A DNA stretch of 64,000 nt from Cupriavidus agavae (lineage in GTDB: Bacteria; Pseudomonadota; Gammaproteobacteria; Burkholderiales; Burkholderiaceae): contig NZ_SGXM01000003.1 in assembly GCF_004217045.1 (NCBI RefSeq), forward strand, positions 1-64,000. The letters are read 5' to 3'. Below, in pieces: positions 8,867-18,465 of this stretch. The notes under the pieces were generated by a model. That model was not told the origin of the DNA. It searched no databases and saw nothing but the letters and a program-made list of their open reading frames with translations. The position numbers and the translations under genes were made by a program. The stretch's first letter is position 1; every line of letters begins with the position of its first letter.

Positions 8867-11077
8867 TCAGCGCCGCACCGACACCTTCTGCGGCCCCGCC
8901 TCCCGCACGCTGGCGCCGCGCACCTCGATGCCAATTTCGTGGACGACCTTGCCGCCGGCATCCAGCAGTTGCACGCGATGCCGGCCCGGCCACGGCAGCC
9001 ATGCCACCTGCCCGCCCTTGCCGAGCGGCTTGCCGTCCAGACGCCAGCTCACGGCGTTGGCGGTCTGGCCGGTCAGCCCATCGGCATGGAACCAGACGCG
9101 CTGCGCGGCAGGCGGGATGTCGGGATCGAGCGCGAAGATGGTGCCGTTCGCCGGACTGGCGATGGCCGGCGCGCCCTGCGCCTGGCCCGTGGACCCCACG
9201 CGGATGTACCGCACCGCCGTTCCCGCCACGAACACCTCGTCGCGTGCCGGTTCGAGGTTGCCGTCGAACGTCAGCGCCACACGTTCCACGCCGGCCGGCA
9301 TCGCCGGGGCACGGCTCGGCGTGCCGGCATGCAACGCTTCCATGACCTCGTGCCAGACCGGCGCCGCGCCCGAGACGCCTGACACATCGTGCATGCTCGC
9401 CCCGCTGGCATTGCCGACCCAGACACCCACCGTATAGCGCTGCGACCAGCCCACCGCCCAGTTGTCGCGCATGTCCTTGCTCGTGCCGGTCTTCACGGCC
9501 GTCCAGAACCGCGTGGTCAGCGGGCTGTCGAGTCCGAACGTGCGCGCCCGGGCGTGGCGATCGGCGAGCACGTCACCGATCACGTACGCCGAGGCGGGCG
9601 TCATGACGGCACGCGGCGCAGAGGTTGCCACCGCAGTCATGCGCGCCGGCGCATAGGCACCGGAATTGGCGAAACTACGATACGCATTGGTCAGCGACAG
9701 GAGCGAGACATCGGCACTGCCCAGCGCCAGGCTGTAGCCGTAGTAGTCGCCCGACTGCGTGAGCGGCAGCCCCAGCGCCACCAGCCGGCGATGGAAGCGG
9801 TGCGGCGTCACCATGACTAGCGTGCGCACCGCCGGCACGTTCAGCGACGAGCCGAGCGCCGCGCGCAGGCTGACCCAGCCGGCGTAGCGGTGATCGTAAT
9901 TCTGCGGAATGTAGAGCCCGCCGCCGGTAGGCAGGTTGACGGGCCGGTCGTCGAGCAGCGAGGCGGCCGTCAGCCGCCGTTCCTCGATGGCCTGCGCGTA
10001 CAGGAACGGCTTCAGCGTGGAGCCGGCCTGCCGCAGCGCCGCGGCGTGATCGACTTCGGCCGCGCCGGACAGTGCGCCCGACGAACCCACGTAGGCCACC
10101 ACATCGCCGCTCGCGTTGTCGAGCACCACCACCGCGCCATCCTCGACATTGCGGCCCGCCAGTTCGCGCAGGTGCCGGTCGAGGCTGTCCACGGCCACGC
10201 GCTGCACGCCGGCGTCCAGCGTGGTGGCAATGCGCGGTGGCAACGGCTTGCCGGGTGCGGCGGCACGCGCCTGCGCCAGCACCGCACGCGCCAGATGCGG
10301 CGCCAGGTTGGCGCCGCGCCGCGCGGCCAGGCCGTCGCCGGGCAGGCTGACCGATTTGGCCAGCGCCAGGGCCGTGAAGCCGTCGAGCCCGTCGCACTCG
10401 CCCGGCTGCTTCATGTCGCGCAGGATGCCGCACGCGCGCTTCGACACCTGCAGCGGCGTGGCATTGGGGCTGCGCACCAGCGCCACGGCCACGGCGGCCT
10501 CGCGTGCGTCGAGGCCACCCGGCACCTTGCCGAACAGCGTCTGCGACATCGCCGAGAGCCCCACCAGCTCGCCCCGGAATGGCACGAGGTTCAGATAGGC
10601 CTCCAGGATCTGGTCCTTGCTCCAGCCACGTTCGAGCGAGGCCGCGCTGACCGCCTGCCCCACCTTCTGGCCGAAGCTCCGGCCACGGCGCGCGCGCAGG
10701 TCTTCGTCGAGCAGGCCGGCCAGCTGCATCGTCAGCGTTGACGCGCCGCGCGTGCGCGTGTTCCAGAGGTTGGCCCACGCGGCGGCGGCCACGCCCTGCC
10801 AGTCCACGCCGCTGTGCGCATAGAAGCGCCGGTCCTCGGACAGCACGATGGCGGTGCGCAGCGCCGGAGACGTGTCGGCCAGCGTCACCCAGTCACCGCG
10901 CCGCGCCTGGAAGTCGTCGCGCACGCGCGCCACGGTCTCGCCGTGGCGGTCGGCCACGACGATATCGGCGCTGCGCCAGTTGTCGCGTACCTCGCGGAAG
11001 GCCGGCACGGCCTGTGCCGCCGCCGCGCACAGCAGCAGTCCGACAGCCAGCGCGCGCCGGGTTTGCCGGATGGTCAT
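8867..11077 (-). CDS. pbpC: Penicillin-binding protein 1C (bifunctional transglycosylase/transpeptidase)
   Basis: A 736-residue class A PBP of the periplasm, anchored by an N-terminal hydrophobic segment (ALAVGLLLCAAAAQA). The GT51 glycosyltransferase domain shows EDRRFYAHSGVD, GASTLTMQLAGLL and KDQILEAYLNLVPFRGELVG. The transpeptidase has the SxxK motif in AGSTLKPF, SLN in GSSLNVPAV and KTGTS. A BiPBP_C-type C-terminal domain follows. The length is near the PBP1C norm. It is the last gene of an operon with yfhM and yhhN, seven bases after the yhhN stop. yfhM-pbpC pairing is a conserved arrangement in proteobacteria. Confidence 0.93.
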   Translation of the reverse strand: MTIRQTRRALAVGLLLCAAAAQAVPAFREVRDNWRSADIVVADRHGETVARVRDDFQARRGDWVTLADTSPALRTAIVLSEDRRFYAHSGVDWQGVAAAAWANLWNTRTRGASTLTMQLAGLLDEDLRARRGRSFGQKVGQAVSAASLERGWSKDQILEAYLNLVPFRGELVGLSAMSQTLFGKVPGGLDAREAAVAVALVRSPNATPLQVSKRACGILRDMKQPGECDGLDGFTALALAKSVSLPGDGLAARRGANLAPHLARAVLAQARAAAPGKPLPPRIATTLDAGVQRVAVDSLDRHLRELAGRNVEDGAVVVLDNASGDVVAYVGSSGALSGAAEVDHAAALRQAGSTLKPFLYAQAIEERRLTAASLLDDRPVNLPTGGGLYIPQNYDHRYAGWVSLRAALGSSLNVPAVRTLVMVTPHRFHRRLVALGLPLTQSGDYYGYSLALGSADVSLLSLTNAYRSFANSGAYAPARMTAVATSAPRAVMTPASAYVIGDVLADRHARARTFGLDSPLTTRFWTAVKTGTSKDMRDNWAVGWSQRYTVGVWVGNASGASMHDVSGVSGAAPVWHEVMEALHAGTPSRAPAMPAGVERVALTFDGNLEPARDEVFVAGTAVRYIRVGSTGQAQGAPAIASPANGTIFALDPDIPPAAQRVWFHADGLTGQTANAVSWRLDGKPLGKGGQVAWLPWPGRHRVQLLDAGGKVVHEIGIEVRGASVREAGPQKVSVRR

Positions 11078-11084
11078 GCCGCCC

Positions 11085-11786
11085 TCACGCCTCGCGCCCC
11101 GCGACGAGCCCGGCCACCAGCAGCACCTGCGCGATGGCGTAGGTCCACCAGATGGCCAACTGGTACGTCTCGAACGGCGACAGGAACCGGGCGGTGCCGA
11201 TCAGCGCGTCCGACACCACGAAGCACAGCGCCCCGATGGCTGCCCACGGCGTAGGCAGCCGCGCCAGCAGCGCGGCGCAGGCCATCGCCGCCAGCACGCC
11301 GATGTAGCCGGTCACCGGCCACACCAGGGCGCCGAGGTTCGGCCAGAAGCGGCCCAGCAACGCCCCGGCCGCGCCGAGCACGATGCCGCAGCCCACCAGC
11401 CGCGACGCGCGCAGGTCCGCGCCCAGCGGCACGAACAGCCGCAGGTAGGCCAGATGCGCCATCAGGAACGCAGCCAGGCCGCCAACGAACGAGATCCGCA
11501 GGCCCGGCAGCGCCAGCAGCAGGTCGCCCAGCGCCGAAAACAGCAGCGCGGTCACCAGCCAGCGCCGTTCCACGCGCGGCTGGTGAAACCAGGCGGCACG
11601 CGCCAGCAGCAACGCCATGGCGGCCTTCCAGAGCGGCTGGTAGGCGATCTGGCCGGTCAGCGGGGTGCCCGCCGGCACTTCGAGCCAGACCTGGAACAGC
11701 AACACGCCGTAGGTGATGCCGGCAAGCGCGCCGGCCACCCACCATTCACGCACGCGCGGGGGCATTCGCATGGCGATCCAGCTCAC
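11085..11786 (-). CDS. Lysoplasmalogenase-like YhhN/TMEM86 family membrane protein
   Basis: A 233-residue polytopic inner-membrane protein with about eight hydrophobic helices and the YhhN-family motifs LLFSALGDLLL and LCFVVSDALIG, whose conserved acidic residues are thought to form the active site in TMEM86B lysoplasmalogenases. The ATG overlaps the yfhM stop (ATGA, 11783-11786) and the stop lies seven bases before pbpC, so it is embedded in the yfhM-pbpC operon. Catalytic activity in bacteria is inferred from the family only. Confidence 0.82.
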   Translation of the reverse strand: MSWIAMRMPPRVREWWVAGALAGITYGVLLFQVWLEVPAGTPLTGQIAYQPLWKAAMALLLARAAWFHQPRVERRWLVTALLFSALGDLLLALPGLRISFVGGLAAFLMAHLAYLRLFVPLGADLRASRLVGCGIVLGAAGALLGRFWPNLGALVWPVTGYIGVLAAMACAALLARLPTPWAAIGALCFVVSDALIGTARFLSPFETYQLAIWWTYAIAQVLLVAGLVAGREA

Positions 11787-14700
11787 TTGCCGGCTCCTAC
11801 GCTGACCTTCGGGTTAGGCGTTTCGCCAAAGACATCGGGCGCGTACATCGCCTCGACGCGCGACGGCGGCAGTGCGAACTCGCCCACGTTGTTGAGCCGT
11901 ACCGTGTACTCCACCTGCAGCGCGCCCTTGGGCACGTAGCTGAAATACTCGCGGTACGCCTCGGGCGTGCGCTCGGTGAAGTCGGACCATGCCTTCTTCT
12001 CGTCGCGCGTGGCGATCACCGAATCCCGGCCCAGGCCGCTGCCGAGGATCGTCGCACCAGTCGGCACCGGATCGCTGACAACGACCCAGGTCATGTCGGC
12101 CTGCGCGTCGATGTCGAGCCGCACGCGGTAGCTGTCGCCGCGCGACCACTTGCCCGCCACGGCCTGCTCCACCGGCGTCACGGTGCGCCGCACACGGTAG
12201 CCCGCCGACACCGGCTCGCGCAGCGGCACGGCTGCCAGCGCGCGCACCGTGGCCCACGGCCGGCCCGTGCCCTGCTGCTCCACCTGGAGCGCGCCGGGCG
12301 CCGGTGTGCCCGACGCCGCCGGCCACGGCAGGTCCACCGTGCCGCTGGCCACGCCTTCGCTCTGGGTCGCCTTCGACCAGTCGAACGTACGCGTGGCATC
12401 GCCAAGCGTGGCGCGCACCGTGCCGGCCACCGGGGTCTTCTCGTAGACCTGCGCGTAGCGCTTGATCGCCAGCACACCCCAGGCGTTGGCCGTGGTGGTC
12501 ATCCACGCGCCGCGCGTCTGGCGGCCCAGCAGCCCGGTCACCAGTTGCGGCACATCGTCCTTCCACGCCGGCAGTTCGGACGCCACCGCCAGCAGCTTGG
12601 CCGCGTTGACGTCACCGCCCTGCATCAGCCACCACCAGTTGTCGCTGCGCTCGGTCGAGAACACCAGCCGCGTGCCCTGCACGGTCAGGCGGCTGCGCAG
12701 CAACTGCGTGGCGTCGGCCATGCGCTTGTCGCGCTCGGGGATGTCCTGCACGCGCGAGAGGATCGACAGCCAGTCGATCAGCGCGGCGGTGGGCCACTGG
12801 TCCGGCAGGATCTGGATCGAGCCGAGCATGCGGGCCTGCGCGCGGCCGCTGCGCGAGAGCGCCTCGATGGCCGCCAGCTTGCGCACGTCGAGATCCATCG
12901 TGGCCGAGGCCGGCGCCCAGCGCGGCGGCGTGATGCGGCCTTCGACGAACGCGGTCAGCCCGCGCGCCATCTGCTCACGCTGCGCGTCGGGGATGCGCAT
13001 CGGCAGGCCGGCGCGCGACGCCTCGTCGGCAATCGTCAGCAGATACGCGGTCAGCACCTCGCTGCCCGATTGCCCGTCACGCAGCGGGAAGTACGATGCC
13101 AGCCCGTTGCTGTCGAGGTACGACGGCAACTGCGCCATCAGCGCGTCCCACGCCGCCGTGTCGGCCAGGCCGAGAGACTTCGACGTGCGTTGCTCCAGGC
13201 AACTGAACGGATAGTTGCGGAACCACTCGCGCACGCCCGGCATGCCGCCGGCCAGCGACGACTGCAACGAGACCTGCATGCCGCCGCGCAGACGGCCCGC
13301 CGGATCGGCCAGCGCCCCGGCAGGTGCCTGCACCGGCACCGACAGGTTCGGCACTAGCTGCGCGAGCATGGCCTGCTGCACCGTGACGGGCACGGCCGGC
13401 ACGATCTGCTGCGAGACCTTGAGCTTGTCGCTGGCGCCGGCCCCGCCCTTCTCGGTGGCCGCCACTTCCCACACGATGGTCCCGCTGCGCGTGAAGGCCA
13501 GCAGCCCCGGGGCGGTGACATCCCAGTTGACCTCGCGCGACTCGCCGGCCGGAATCTGCACGGTCTGGGCCGGCAGCGTCTGCGCGTCGACCAGCGTGGC
13601 GCGCGCAGTGGCTTCGACCGTCATCGCACGCTGCGTGGTGTTGCGCAGCGTGAACATCGCGCGGTACCGGTCGTCCTCGCGCACCAGCAGCGGCAGGCCC
13701 GAGATCATCTGCAGGTCCTGCGTCGCCGCGATCGTCGCGCTGCCGGAGCCGAACCGGTTCACGCCAAGGTCCGCCACCGCGACGATGCGGAAGCTCGTCA
13801 GCGAATCGTTGAGCGGCACCTCCAGCGTGGCCTTGCCCTCGGCGTCAAGCTGCACACGCGGGTTCCACAGCAGCAGCGTGTCGAACAGTTCGCGCGTCGG
13901 GCTCTTGCCGCCGCCCCCGCCTGCCGGCAGCGCCTTGCGGCCATAGTGGCGCCGCCCGATGATCTCCATCTGCGCCGTGGACGTCTCCACGCCGTAGCTG
14001 CGCCGCTGCACCATCGCGTCGAGCAGGTTCCAGCTGCCGTTCGGCATCAGCTCCAGCAGCGCCTGGTCCACAGCGGCCAGCGCCACCTCGCCATTGGCCG
14101 CCGGCTTGCCATCGGGCAGCTTGACCTGCACCACCACGCGCGCCTTGCCGCGCACCGGGTAGGTTGCCTTGTCGGGCGTGACCGAGACGTCGAGCCGGTA
14201 CGCCTCGCTGCCCACGCGGATCTCCGCCAGCCCAAGACGGAAGGCCGGCTTCGACAGGTCCACCAGCGGCGACGGCGCCACGTACTCCTTGCCCTCGCTG
14301 CGGAACGCCTGCCACCAGCCCAGCGGCTGGCGCCAGCCCCACGTGAAGAACGAGTACCACGGCACCTCGCGCAGACGGCCCCGCACGCTCAGCACCGACA
14401 CGTAGGCGTTCGGACCCCACTCGGGCCTGACCTTGAGCCTGATGGTCGGATCGGTGCCGTTCAGTTCGATGACCTGCGTCTCGATGATGCCTTCGCGCTC
14501 GACGGCCACCAGCGCGGTGGCGCGGCGGAACGGCATGCGCACCTGGAACACGGCGGTCTCGCCGGGCGCGTAGCTCTTCTTCTCGGGCAGCACATCCATG
14601 CGGTCGTGGTTCTCGCCGCCGAACCAGAGTTCGCCCTGCCGCGTCACCCACACGGTGGTGGCAGCCTGCGCCACGCGGCCATCGGCGTCGCGGGCATTGG

Positions 14701-17700
14701 CGACCAGCTCGATCTCGCCGGCCTGGGCGAGCGCCACGTCGCAGCGCGCGCGGCCCTGCGCGTCGGTACGCGCCTCGCAGACCACCCCGAGGTCCCTGGT
14801 CTCGCTGCGGTTGTCATAGCGGTAGAAGCCGCCCACCACGCGCTTGCGGGCGGACGTCGTGATGCGGGCCCGCGCCTTGACCTGCACCGGCGAATCGGCC
14901 ACCGGCTTGCCCTGCGTATCCACCACCACGGCCTGCACCGCCAGCTTCTGGCTGACCGATACCCAGTTCGCGGCGCGGATGCCCACCACCACGGCCGACG
15001 GCCACAGCGACACGGTCTGGCGCAGCGTCTGGATCTCGCCGTTCGGATCGGCAAAACCGGCCTCCAGCACAAGATCGCCCGGCGTGGTCACCTTAGGCAG
15101 GTCCTTGACCGTGACCTTGCCGTTACCGTCCTTGTCCAGCGTGACGGGCAGCTTGTCGGCCACGAGTTTTTCGCTCTCGCGCGGGTTCTCGCTGTCCTCG
15201 TCCTGCTCCTCGTCGCCGGCCGGCGACTGCTGCGGCGTGCGCGGCGGCTCGAACGAGAATTCGTCGTAGTCGGCGAAGTTGACCGACTTGCCGCGCAGCA
15301 GCGCCGACACGCGCACCGGCAGTCCGGCCGCCCCGCCCCCGTTCAGGTAGTGGATGCCGACATTCACCGGCACCTCGGCCGGCGCCACGAGCGCATTGCC
15401 CTTGACCTTGGGGTCCTTGGCCACCGACAGCGAACCGGACATCACCGGCAGGCGAAACGCCTCCACGCGGAAGCTGCCGCTGCCGAGCGTGCGGTCGTTG
15501 TCGTAGACCAGCGTCACGTCATAAACGCCAAGCTTGGCCGCCGGGGGCACCTGGAAGGTGTTCTCGGCGCTGCGGCCGCCCGTGGCCGTATTGCGCCACG
15601 CCAGCGGCATCTCGTACTTCTGGCCGCTGCCCTCGTGCGTGATGACCAGCCTGGCGGGCAGCGCGGCCGGCAGCGCAAAGCCCTGCGCGGTCTCGTTGCG
15701 GATCAGGTGCTTCATCGACACCGTCTCGCCGGCGCGCAGCAGCGTGCGGTCGAAGATCGTGTGTGCGCGCACGGTCTGCTTCGGGCTCAGGTCGGTCGGC
15801 ACGTTGAAGCGCCACGTCTCGATGCCCCGGTGCCAGTCCGACATCACGAACGCCATGTCGGCCTTGCCGCGCGCCTGCGGATGATCGGCGGCAATGCGGG
15901 CGGACACGAAGTAGCCGTCCATGCCGTTGCGGCAGTCCTTGTAGCGGTTGTCGGGCAGCTTGCCGAAGCGCGCCACGCCGGTGGCGTCACTGACCCCTTC
16001 GGCCAGCAGCTCGCCGTCACAGCTGCGCACGGCCAGCTTCGCGTTGGCCACGGGCTTGCCGTCGTCGAGCGAGGTCACCCAGGCCATGCCGCTCATGTCG
16101 CCCTCGGCCTCGCCGCGCGCCAGCTTGAAGTGCACGCCGAGGTTGGTCACCAGCACGGCGGTGCGCACGTACATCGGCGCCTTCCTGCCGAGCAGCGCCT
16201 CGCCCAGCATCGGCGAGGCAATTTCCACGACATGGAAGCCCGGTTCGGGCAGCGGAATGCCGACGACCTCGAACGGGCGCGGCGTGGTGTCGGAGGATTT
16301 GGGAATGGCCAGCGTCTTCGCGCCGCTGACGCCGTTGAGCAGCGAGACCGAGCGGGTTTCCACGGCGGGCGCGTCACGCGGCGTACGCACGCTGTACGGC
16401 GGCTGGCCCGCGCGGATGGCCGCGATCTGCTCGCGCGTCCAGGTGTTCTCGTGCATGCGCTTGACCATGCCGAACCAGCGCAGGATGGCACCATCGTCAT
16501 CGACCTTGAGCCGCGCCACGGTGCCGGCCTCGGCACGCACGGCCAGCGTGGGCAGGTCGGCCTCGACGTTGCGCAGCGTCACGGGCAGCAGCGGCGGATA
16601 GTCGTTTGCCGATTTGCCGCGCGGCACGTCGGCAAAGCGCTCGACCACGCCGAACGGCGCGGCGGCGAACTTGGCCAGCGGCGGCAGCGTGGCCGTGGTC
16701 AGCCTGATCGGGAACAGGTCGGCATTGGCGAGCGCCCGGCCGCTTTCGTCCTTGAGATCCTTCGGGGCCTCGATCGTCAGGCTGGCCTTCTCGGGGAACG
16801 GCCCCTTGAACTGGACCGACGAGACCGGCGCATCGGCCGCCTCGTCCGGATCGAAGACCGGCTTCTGTGGACCGGATGGCGTCTTGAGCACCAGCCCTTC
16901 GGCGAGCTTGCGCGCGACCGGCGCCGAGAACGTCACGGTCATGGGCCGCAGCGGCGTGCAGGGCGCCTCGGCGCGCTCGCGCTCGCAGGTGAAGCCGGCG
17001 GTGAAGGGTTCGCGCACCGTGTAGTCAAAGCGGCGCGCCGCGGTGGTGGCCAGCCCCGAGGGGGTGGCAATACCGGCATCGAGCACGAGCTGCATCCGGG
17101 CGCCGCCGGGCAGCCGCTGCTGGCAGGCCAGCAGGTGGATGGCATCGGCCTCGCGCTTCGCCACCTCTTTCCAGTGCAACGCCTCGATCACGGCGTCACG
17201 GTCCTTGCCGGCCAGCAGCCTGACCGGAATCCGCTCGCCGAGCCCTTCGGCCTGGCACCACGCGTGTTCGCGGATCGACCCCGCCGTGGCGGCGCCATTG
17301 AAGCGCAGCGCGAAGACCTGGTCTTCCTCGACCTCGCCGCCCGAGGGCCGGGCCGACACCACGATCGGGCCACCGGTCTCGAAGCGGTACTCGGGCTTGC
17401 CGGCATACGCCTTGCCCGCCACGCTCTTGAGCCCGCCGGCCATCCGTACCGTGCAACGCACGCCGGGCGGCAGGTCGCGCTCGAAGTCATGCACCCAGTT
17501 GGTGGCGTTGATCCAGCGCCCCGAACCGCCCACGCTGCCGCCCGTGCATGACACCGCGGCGGGCGGCGCGGCCTTGAGGTCGCCCATCGGCACCATGGGT
17601 TCGTCGAAGCGGATCGCCACCTGGCGCACCTGCGGATTCACCCCTTCGGGCGAGAAACGCGTGACCTGCGCTGCCGTGGCCGCCGACGTCCATGCCAGCG

Positions 17701-17755
17701 CTCCCCATACCAGACCTGCGGCGGTGGCGCGTGCCACCGTGGCGATCTTCCCCAT
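11783..17755 (-). CDS. yfhM: Bacterial alpha-2-macroglobulin family protein (YfhM/MG1 type)
   Basis: A 1990-residue periplasmic protease-trapping protein. The start is the ATG at 17753-17755 (MGKIATVARATAAG), with GGAGAAGG just upstream; the frame stays open 24 codons further but those residues do not look like a signal peptide. An N-terminal signal ends near SAATAAQ. The MG domains are followed by the bait region and the thioester motif CLEQ at Cys1519, so this is the thioester-bearing form. It is larger than E. coli YfhM (about 1650 residues). An acidic insertion (GDEEQDEDSENPRESEK) lies near residue 850. It is the first gene of a yfhM-yhhN-pbpC operon; A2M is thought to guard the envelope with PBP1C during repair. 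Confidence 0.93.
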   Translation of the reverse strand: MGKIATVARATAAGLVWGALAWTSAATAAQVTRFSPEGVNPQVRQVAIRFDEPMVPMGDLKAAPPAAVSCTGGSVGGSGRWINATNWVHDFERDLPPGVRCTVRMAGGLKSVAGKAYAGKPEYRFETGGPIVVSARPSGGEVEEDQVFALRFNGAATAGSIREHAWCQAEGLGERIPVRLLAGKDRDAVIEALHWKEVAKREADAIHLLACQQRLPGGARMQLVLDAGIATPSGLATTAARRFDYTVREPFTAGFTCERERAEAPCTPLRPMTVTFSAPVARKLAEGLVLKTPSGPQKPVFDPDEAADAPVSSVQFKGPFPEKASLTIEAPKDLKDESGRALANADLFPIRLTTATLPPLAKFAAAPFGVVERFADVPRGKSANDYPPLLPVTLRNVEADLPTLAVRAEAGTVARLKVDDDGAILRWFGMVKRMHENTWTREQIAAIRAGQPPYSVRTPRDAPAVETRSVSLLNGVSGAKTLAIPKSSDTTPRPFEVVGIPLPEPGFHVVEIASPMLGEALLGRKAPMYVRTAVLVTNLGVHFKLARGEAEGDMSGMAWVTSLDDGKPVANAKLAVRSCDGELLAEGVSDATGVARFGKLPDNRYKDCRNGMDGYFVSARIAADHPQARGKADMAFVMSDWHRGIETWRFNVPTDLSPKQTVRAHTIFDRTLLRAGETVSMKHLIRNETAQGFALPAALPARLVITHEGSGQKYEMPLAWRNTATGGRSAENTFQVPPAAKLGVYDVTLVYDNDRTLGSGSFRVEAFRLPVMSGSLSVAKDPKVKGNALVAPAEVPVNVGIHYLNGGGAAGLPVRVSALLRGKSVNFADYDEFSFEPPRTPQQSPAGDEEQDEDSENPRESEKLVADKLPVTLDKDGNGKVTVKDLPKVTTPGDLVLEAGFADPNGEIQTLRQTVSLWPSAVVVGIRAANWVSVSQKLAVQAVVVDTQGKPVADSPVQVKARARITTSARKRVVGGFYRYDNRSETRDLGVVCEARTDAQGRARCDVALAQAGEIELVANARDADGRVAQAATTVWVTRQGELWFGGENHDRMDVLPEKKSYAPGETAVFQVRMPFRRATALVAVEREGIIETQVIELNGTDPTIRLKVRPEWGPNAYVSVLSVRGRLREVPWYSFFTWGWRQPLGWWQAFRSEGKEYVAPSPLVDLSKPAFRLGLAEIRVGSEAYRLDVSVTPDKATYPVRGKARVVVQVKLPDGKPAANGEVALAAVDQALLELMPNGSWNLLDAMVQRRSYGVETSTAQMEIIGRRHYGRKALPAGGGGGKSPTRELFDTLLLWNPRVQLDAEGKATLEVPLNDSLTSFRIVAVADLGVNRFGSGSATIAATQDLQMISGLPLLVREDDRYRAMFTLRNTTQRAMTVEATARATLVDAQTLPAQTVQIPAGESREVNWDVTAPGLLAFTRSGTIVWEVAATEKGGAGASDKLKVSQQIVPAVPVTVQQAMLAQLVPNLSVPVQAPAGALADPAGRLRGGMQVSLQSSLAGGMPGVREWFRNYPFSCLEQRTSKSLGLADTAAWDALMAQLPSYLDSNGLASYFPLRDGQSGSEVLTAYLLTIADEASRAGLPMRIPDAQREQMARGLTAFVEGRITPPRWAPASATMDLDVRKLAAIEALSRSGRAQARMLGSIQILPDQWPTAALIDWLSILSRVQDIPERDKRMADATQLLRSRLTVQGTRLVFSTERSDNWWWLMQGGDVNAAKLLAVASELPAWKDDVPQLVTGLLGRQTRGAWMTTTANAWGVLAIKRYAQVYEKTPVAGTVRATLGDATRTFDWSKATQSEGVASGTVDLPWPAASGTPAPGALQVEQQGTGRPWATVRALAAVPLREPVSAGYRVRRTVTPVEQAVAGKWSRGDSYRVRLDIDAQADMTWVVVSDPVPTGATILGSGLGRDSVIATRDEKKAWSDFTERTPEAYREYFSYVPKGALQVEYTVRLNNVGEFALPPSRVEAMYAPDVFGETPNPKVSVGAGK

Positions 17756-17849
17756 GCTGCCTTCTCCGGATTTTTGGCTCCGGGCGAGCGTGACATGGGC
17801 CGATGCCAAGCGCAAGCCTCTGCACATTTGCCCGCTACCAAACCATGGT

Positions 17850-18329
17850 TCAGCGCAAATGCGACAGCGGCAGCGCCCCCTCCCGCTTGAGCGCCGTCAG
17901 GACGATATTCGAACGCACGCTTTCCACGCCGGGCACGCGCATCAGCCGCTTCATCGTGAATTCCGCCAGCGTGGGCAGGTCCGGCACGACCACGCGCACC
18001 AGGTAGTCGGCCTCGCCGGCCACCGAATAGCACTCCTGCACCTCTTCCAGCAGCAGGATTTCCTCCTTGAACCGCTCGATGATGGTGTCGCCGTGGTGCG
18101 CCAGCTTCACACTGATGAAGACCAGCACGCCCAGCCCCAGCGCCTGCGGCGACAGATTGACGCGGTAGCCGGTGATGACGCCGTCAGACTCCAGCCGGGC
18201 CAGCCGGCGGCCCACCTGGCTGGGCGAGAGGTGAACCCGCTCGGCCAGCTGCTGGTGGGTGGAACGGCCATCGGCCTGCAGGGCGGCCAGCAGGGCCAGG
18301 TCGTAGGGGTCGAGGTCAGAAGGGTTCAT
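17850..18329 (-). CDS. Lrp/AsnC family transcriptional regulator
   Basis: A 159-residue Lrp-type regulator. The N-terminal helix-turn-helix (STHQQLAERVHLSPSQVGRRLARL) is followed by the RAM ligand-binding domain with the conserved GEADYLVRV segment. It is transcribed divergently from phhA, so it is probably the local amino-acid-responsive regulator of phenylalanine catabolism; this is inference from position. Two GCGGATTA direct repeats 15 bp apart in the shared intergenic region are candidate binding sites. Confidence 0.9.
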   Translation of the reverse strand: MNPSDLDPYDLALLAALQADGRSTHQQLAERVHLSPSQVGRRLARLESDGVITGYRVNLSPQALGLGVLVFISVKLAHHGDTIIERFKEEILLLEEVQECYSVAGEADYLVRVVVPDLPTLAEFTMKRLMRVPGVESVRSNIVLTALKREGALPLSHLR

Positions 18330-18349
18330 GGGCGCAGGAATCCCGCATG

Positions 18350-18372
18350 GCGGATTACAGATATGCGGATTA
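18350..18372. promoter_or_regulatory. GCGGATTA direct repeat between the Lrp-type gene and phhA
   Basis: GCGGATTA occurs at 18350-18357 and 18365-18372 (15-bp period) inside the 136-bp divergent intergenic region. The AT-rich setting and position make it a candidate operator of the adjacent Lrp-type regulator. There is no direct evidence of binding. Confidence 0.35.
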
Positions 18373-18465
18373 TATGCATCCCGATCGCAAACGGCGCCGA
18401 TATTGCGGCCTTCTTGCGCGCCGGCATCGCTAGACTATGCATGAAACCCGCATCGGAGACACCTC

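Noticed and set aside
13946..17551. 1201-codon open frame antisense to the alpha-2-macroglobulin gene
   Set aside because: His/Arg/Gly-rich composition typical of an antisense frame of a GC-rich gene; the sense frame has a signal peptide, the CLEQ thioester motif and family-wide structure.
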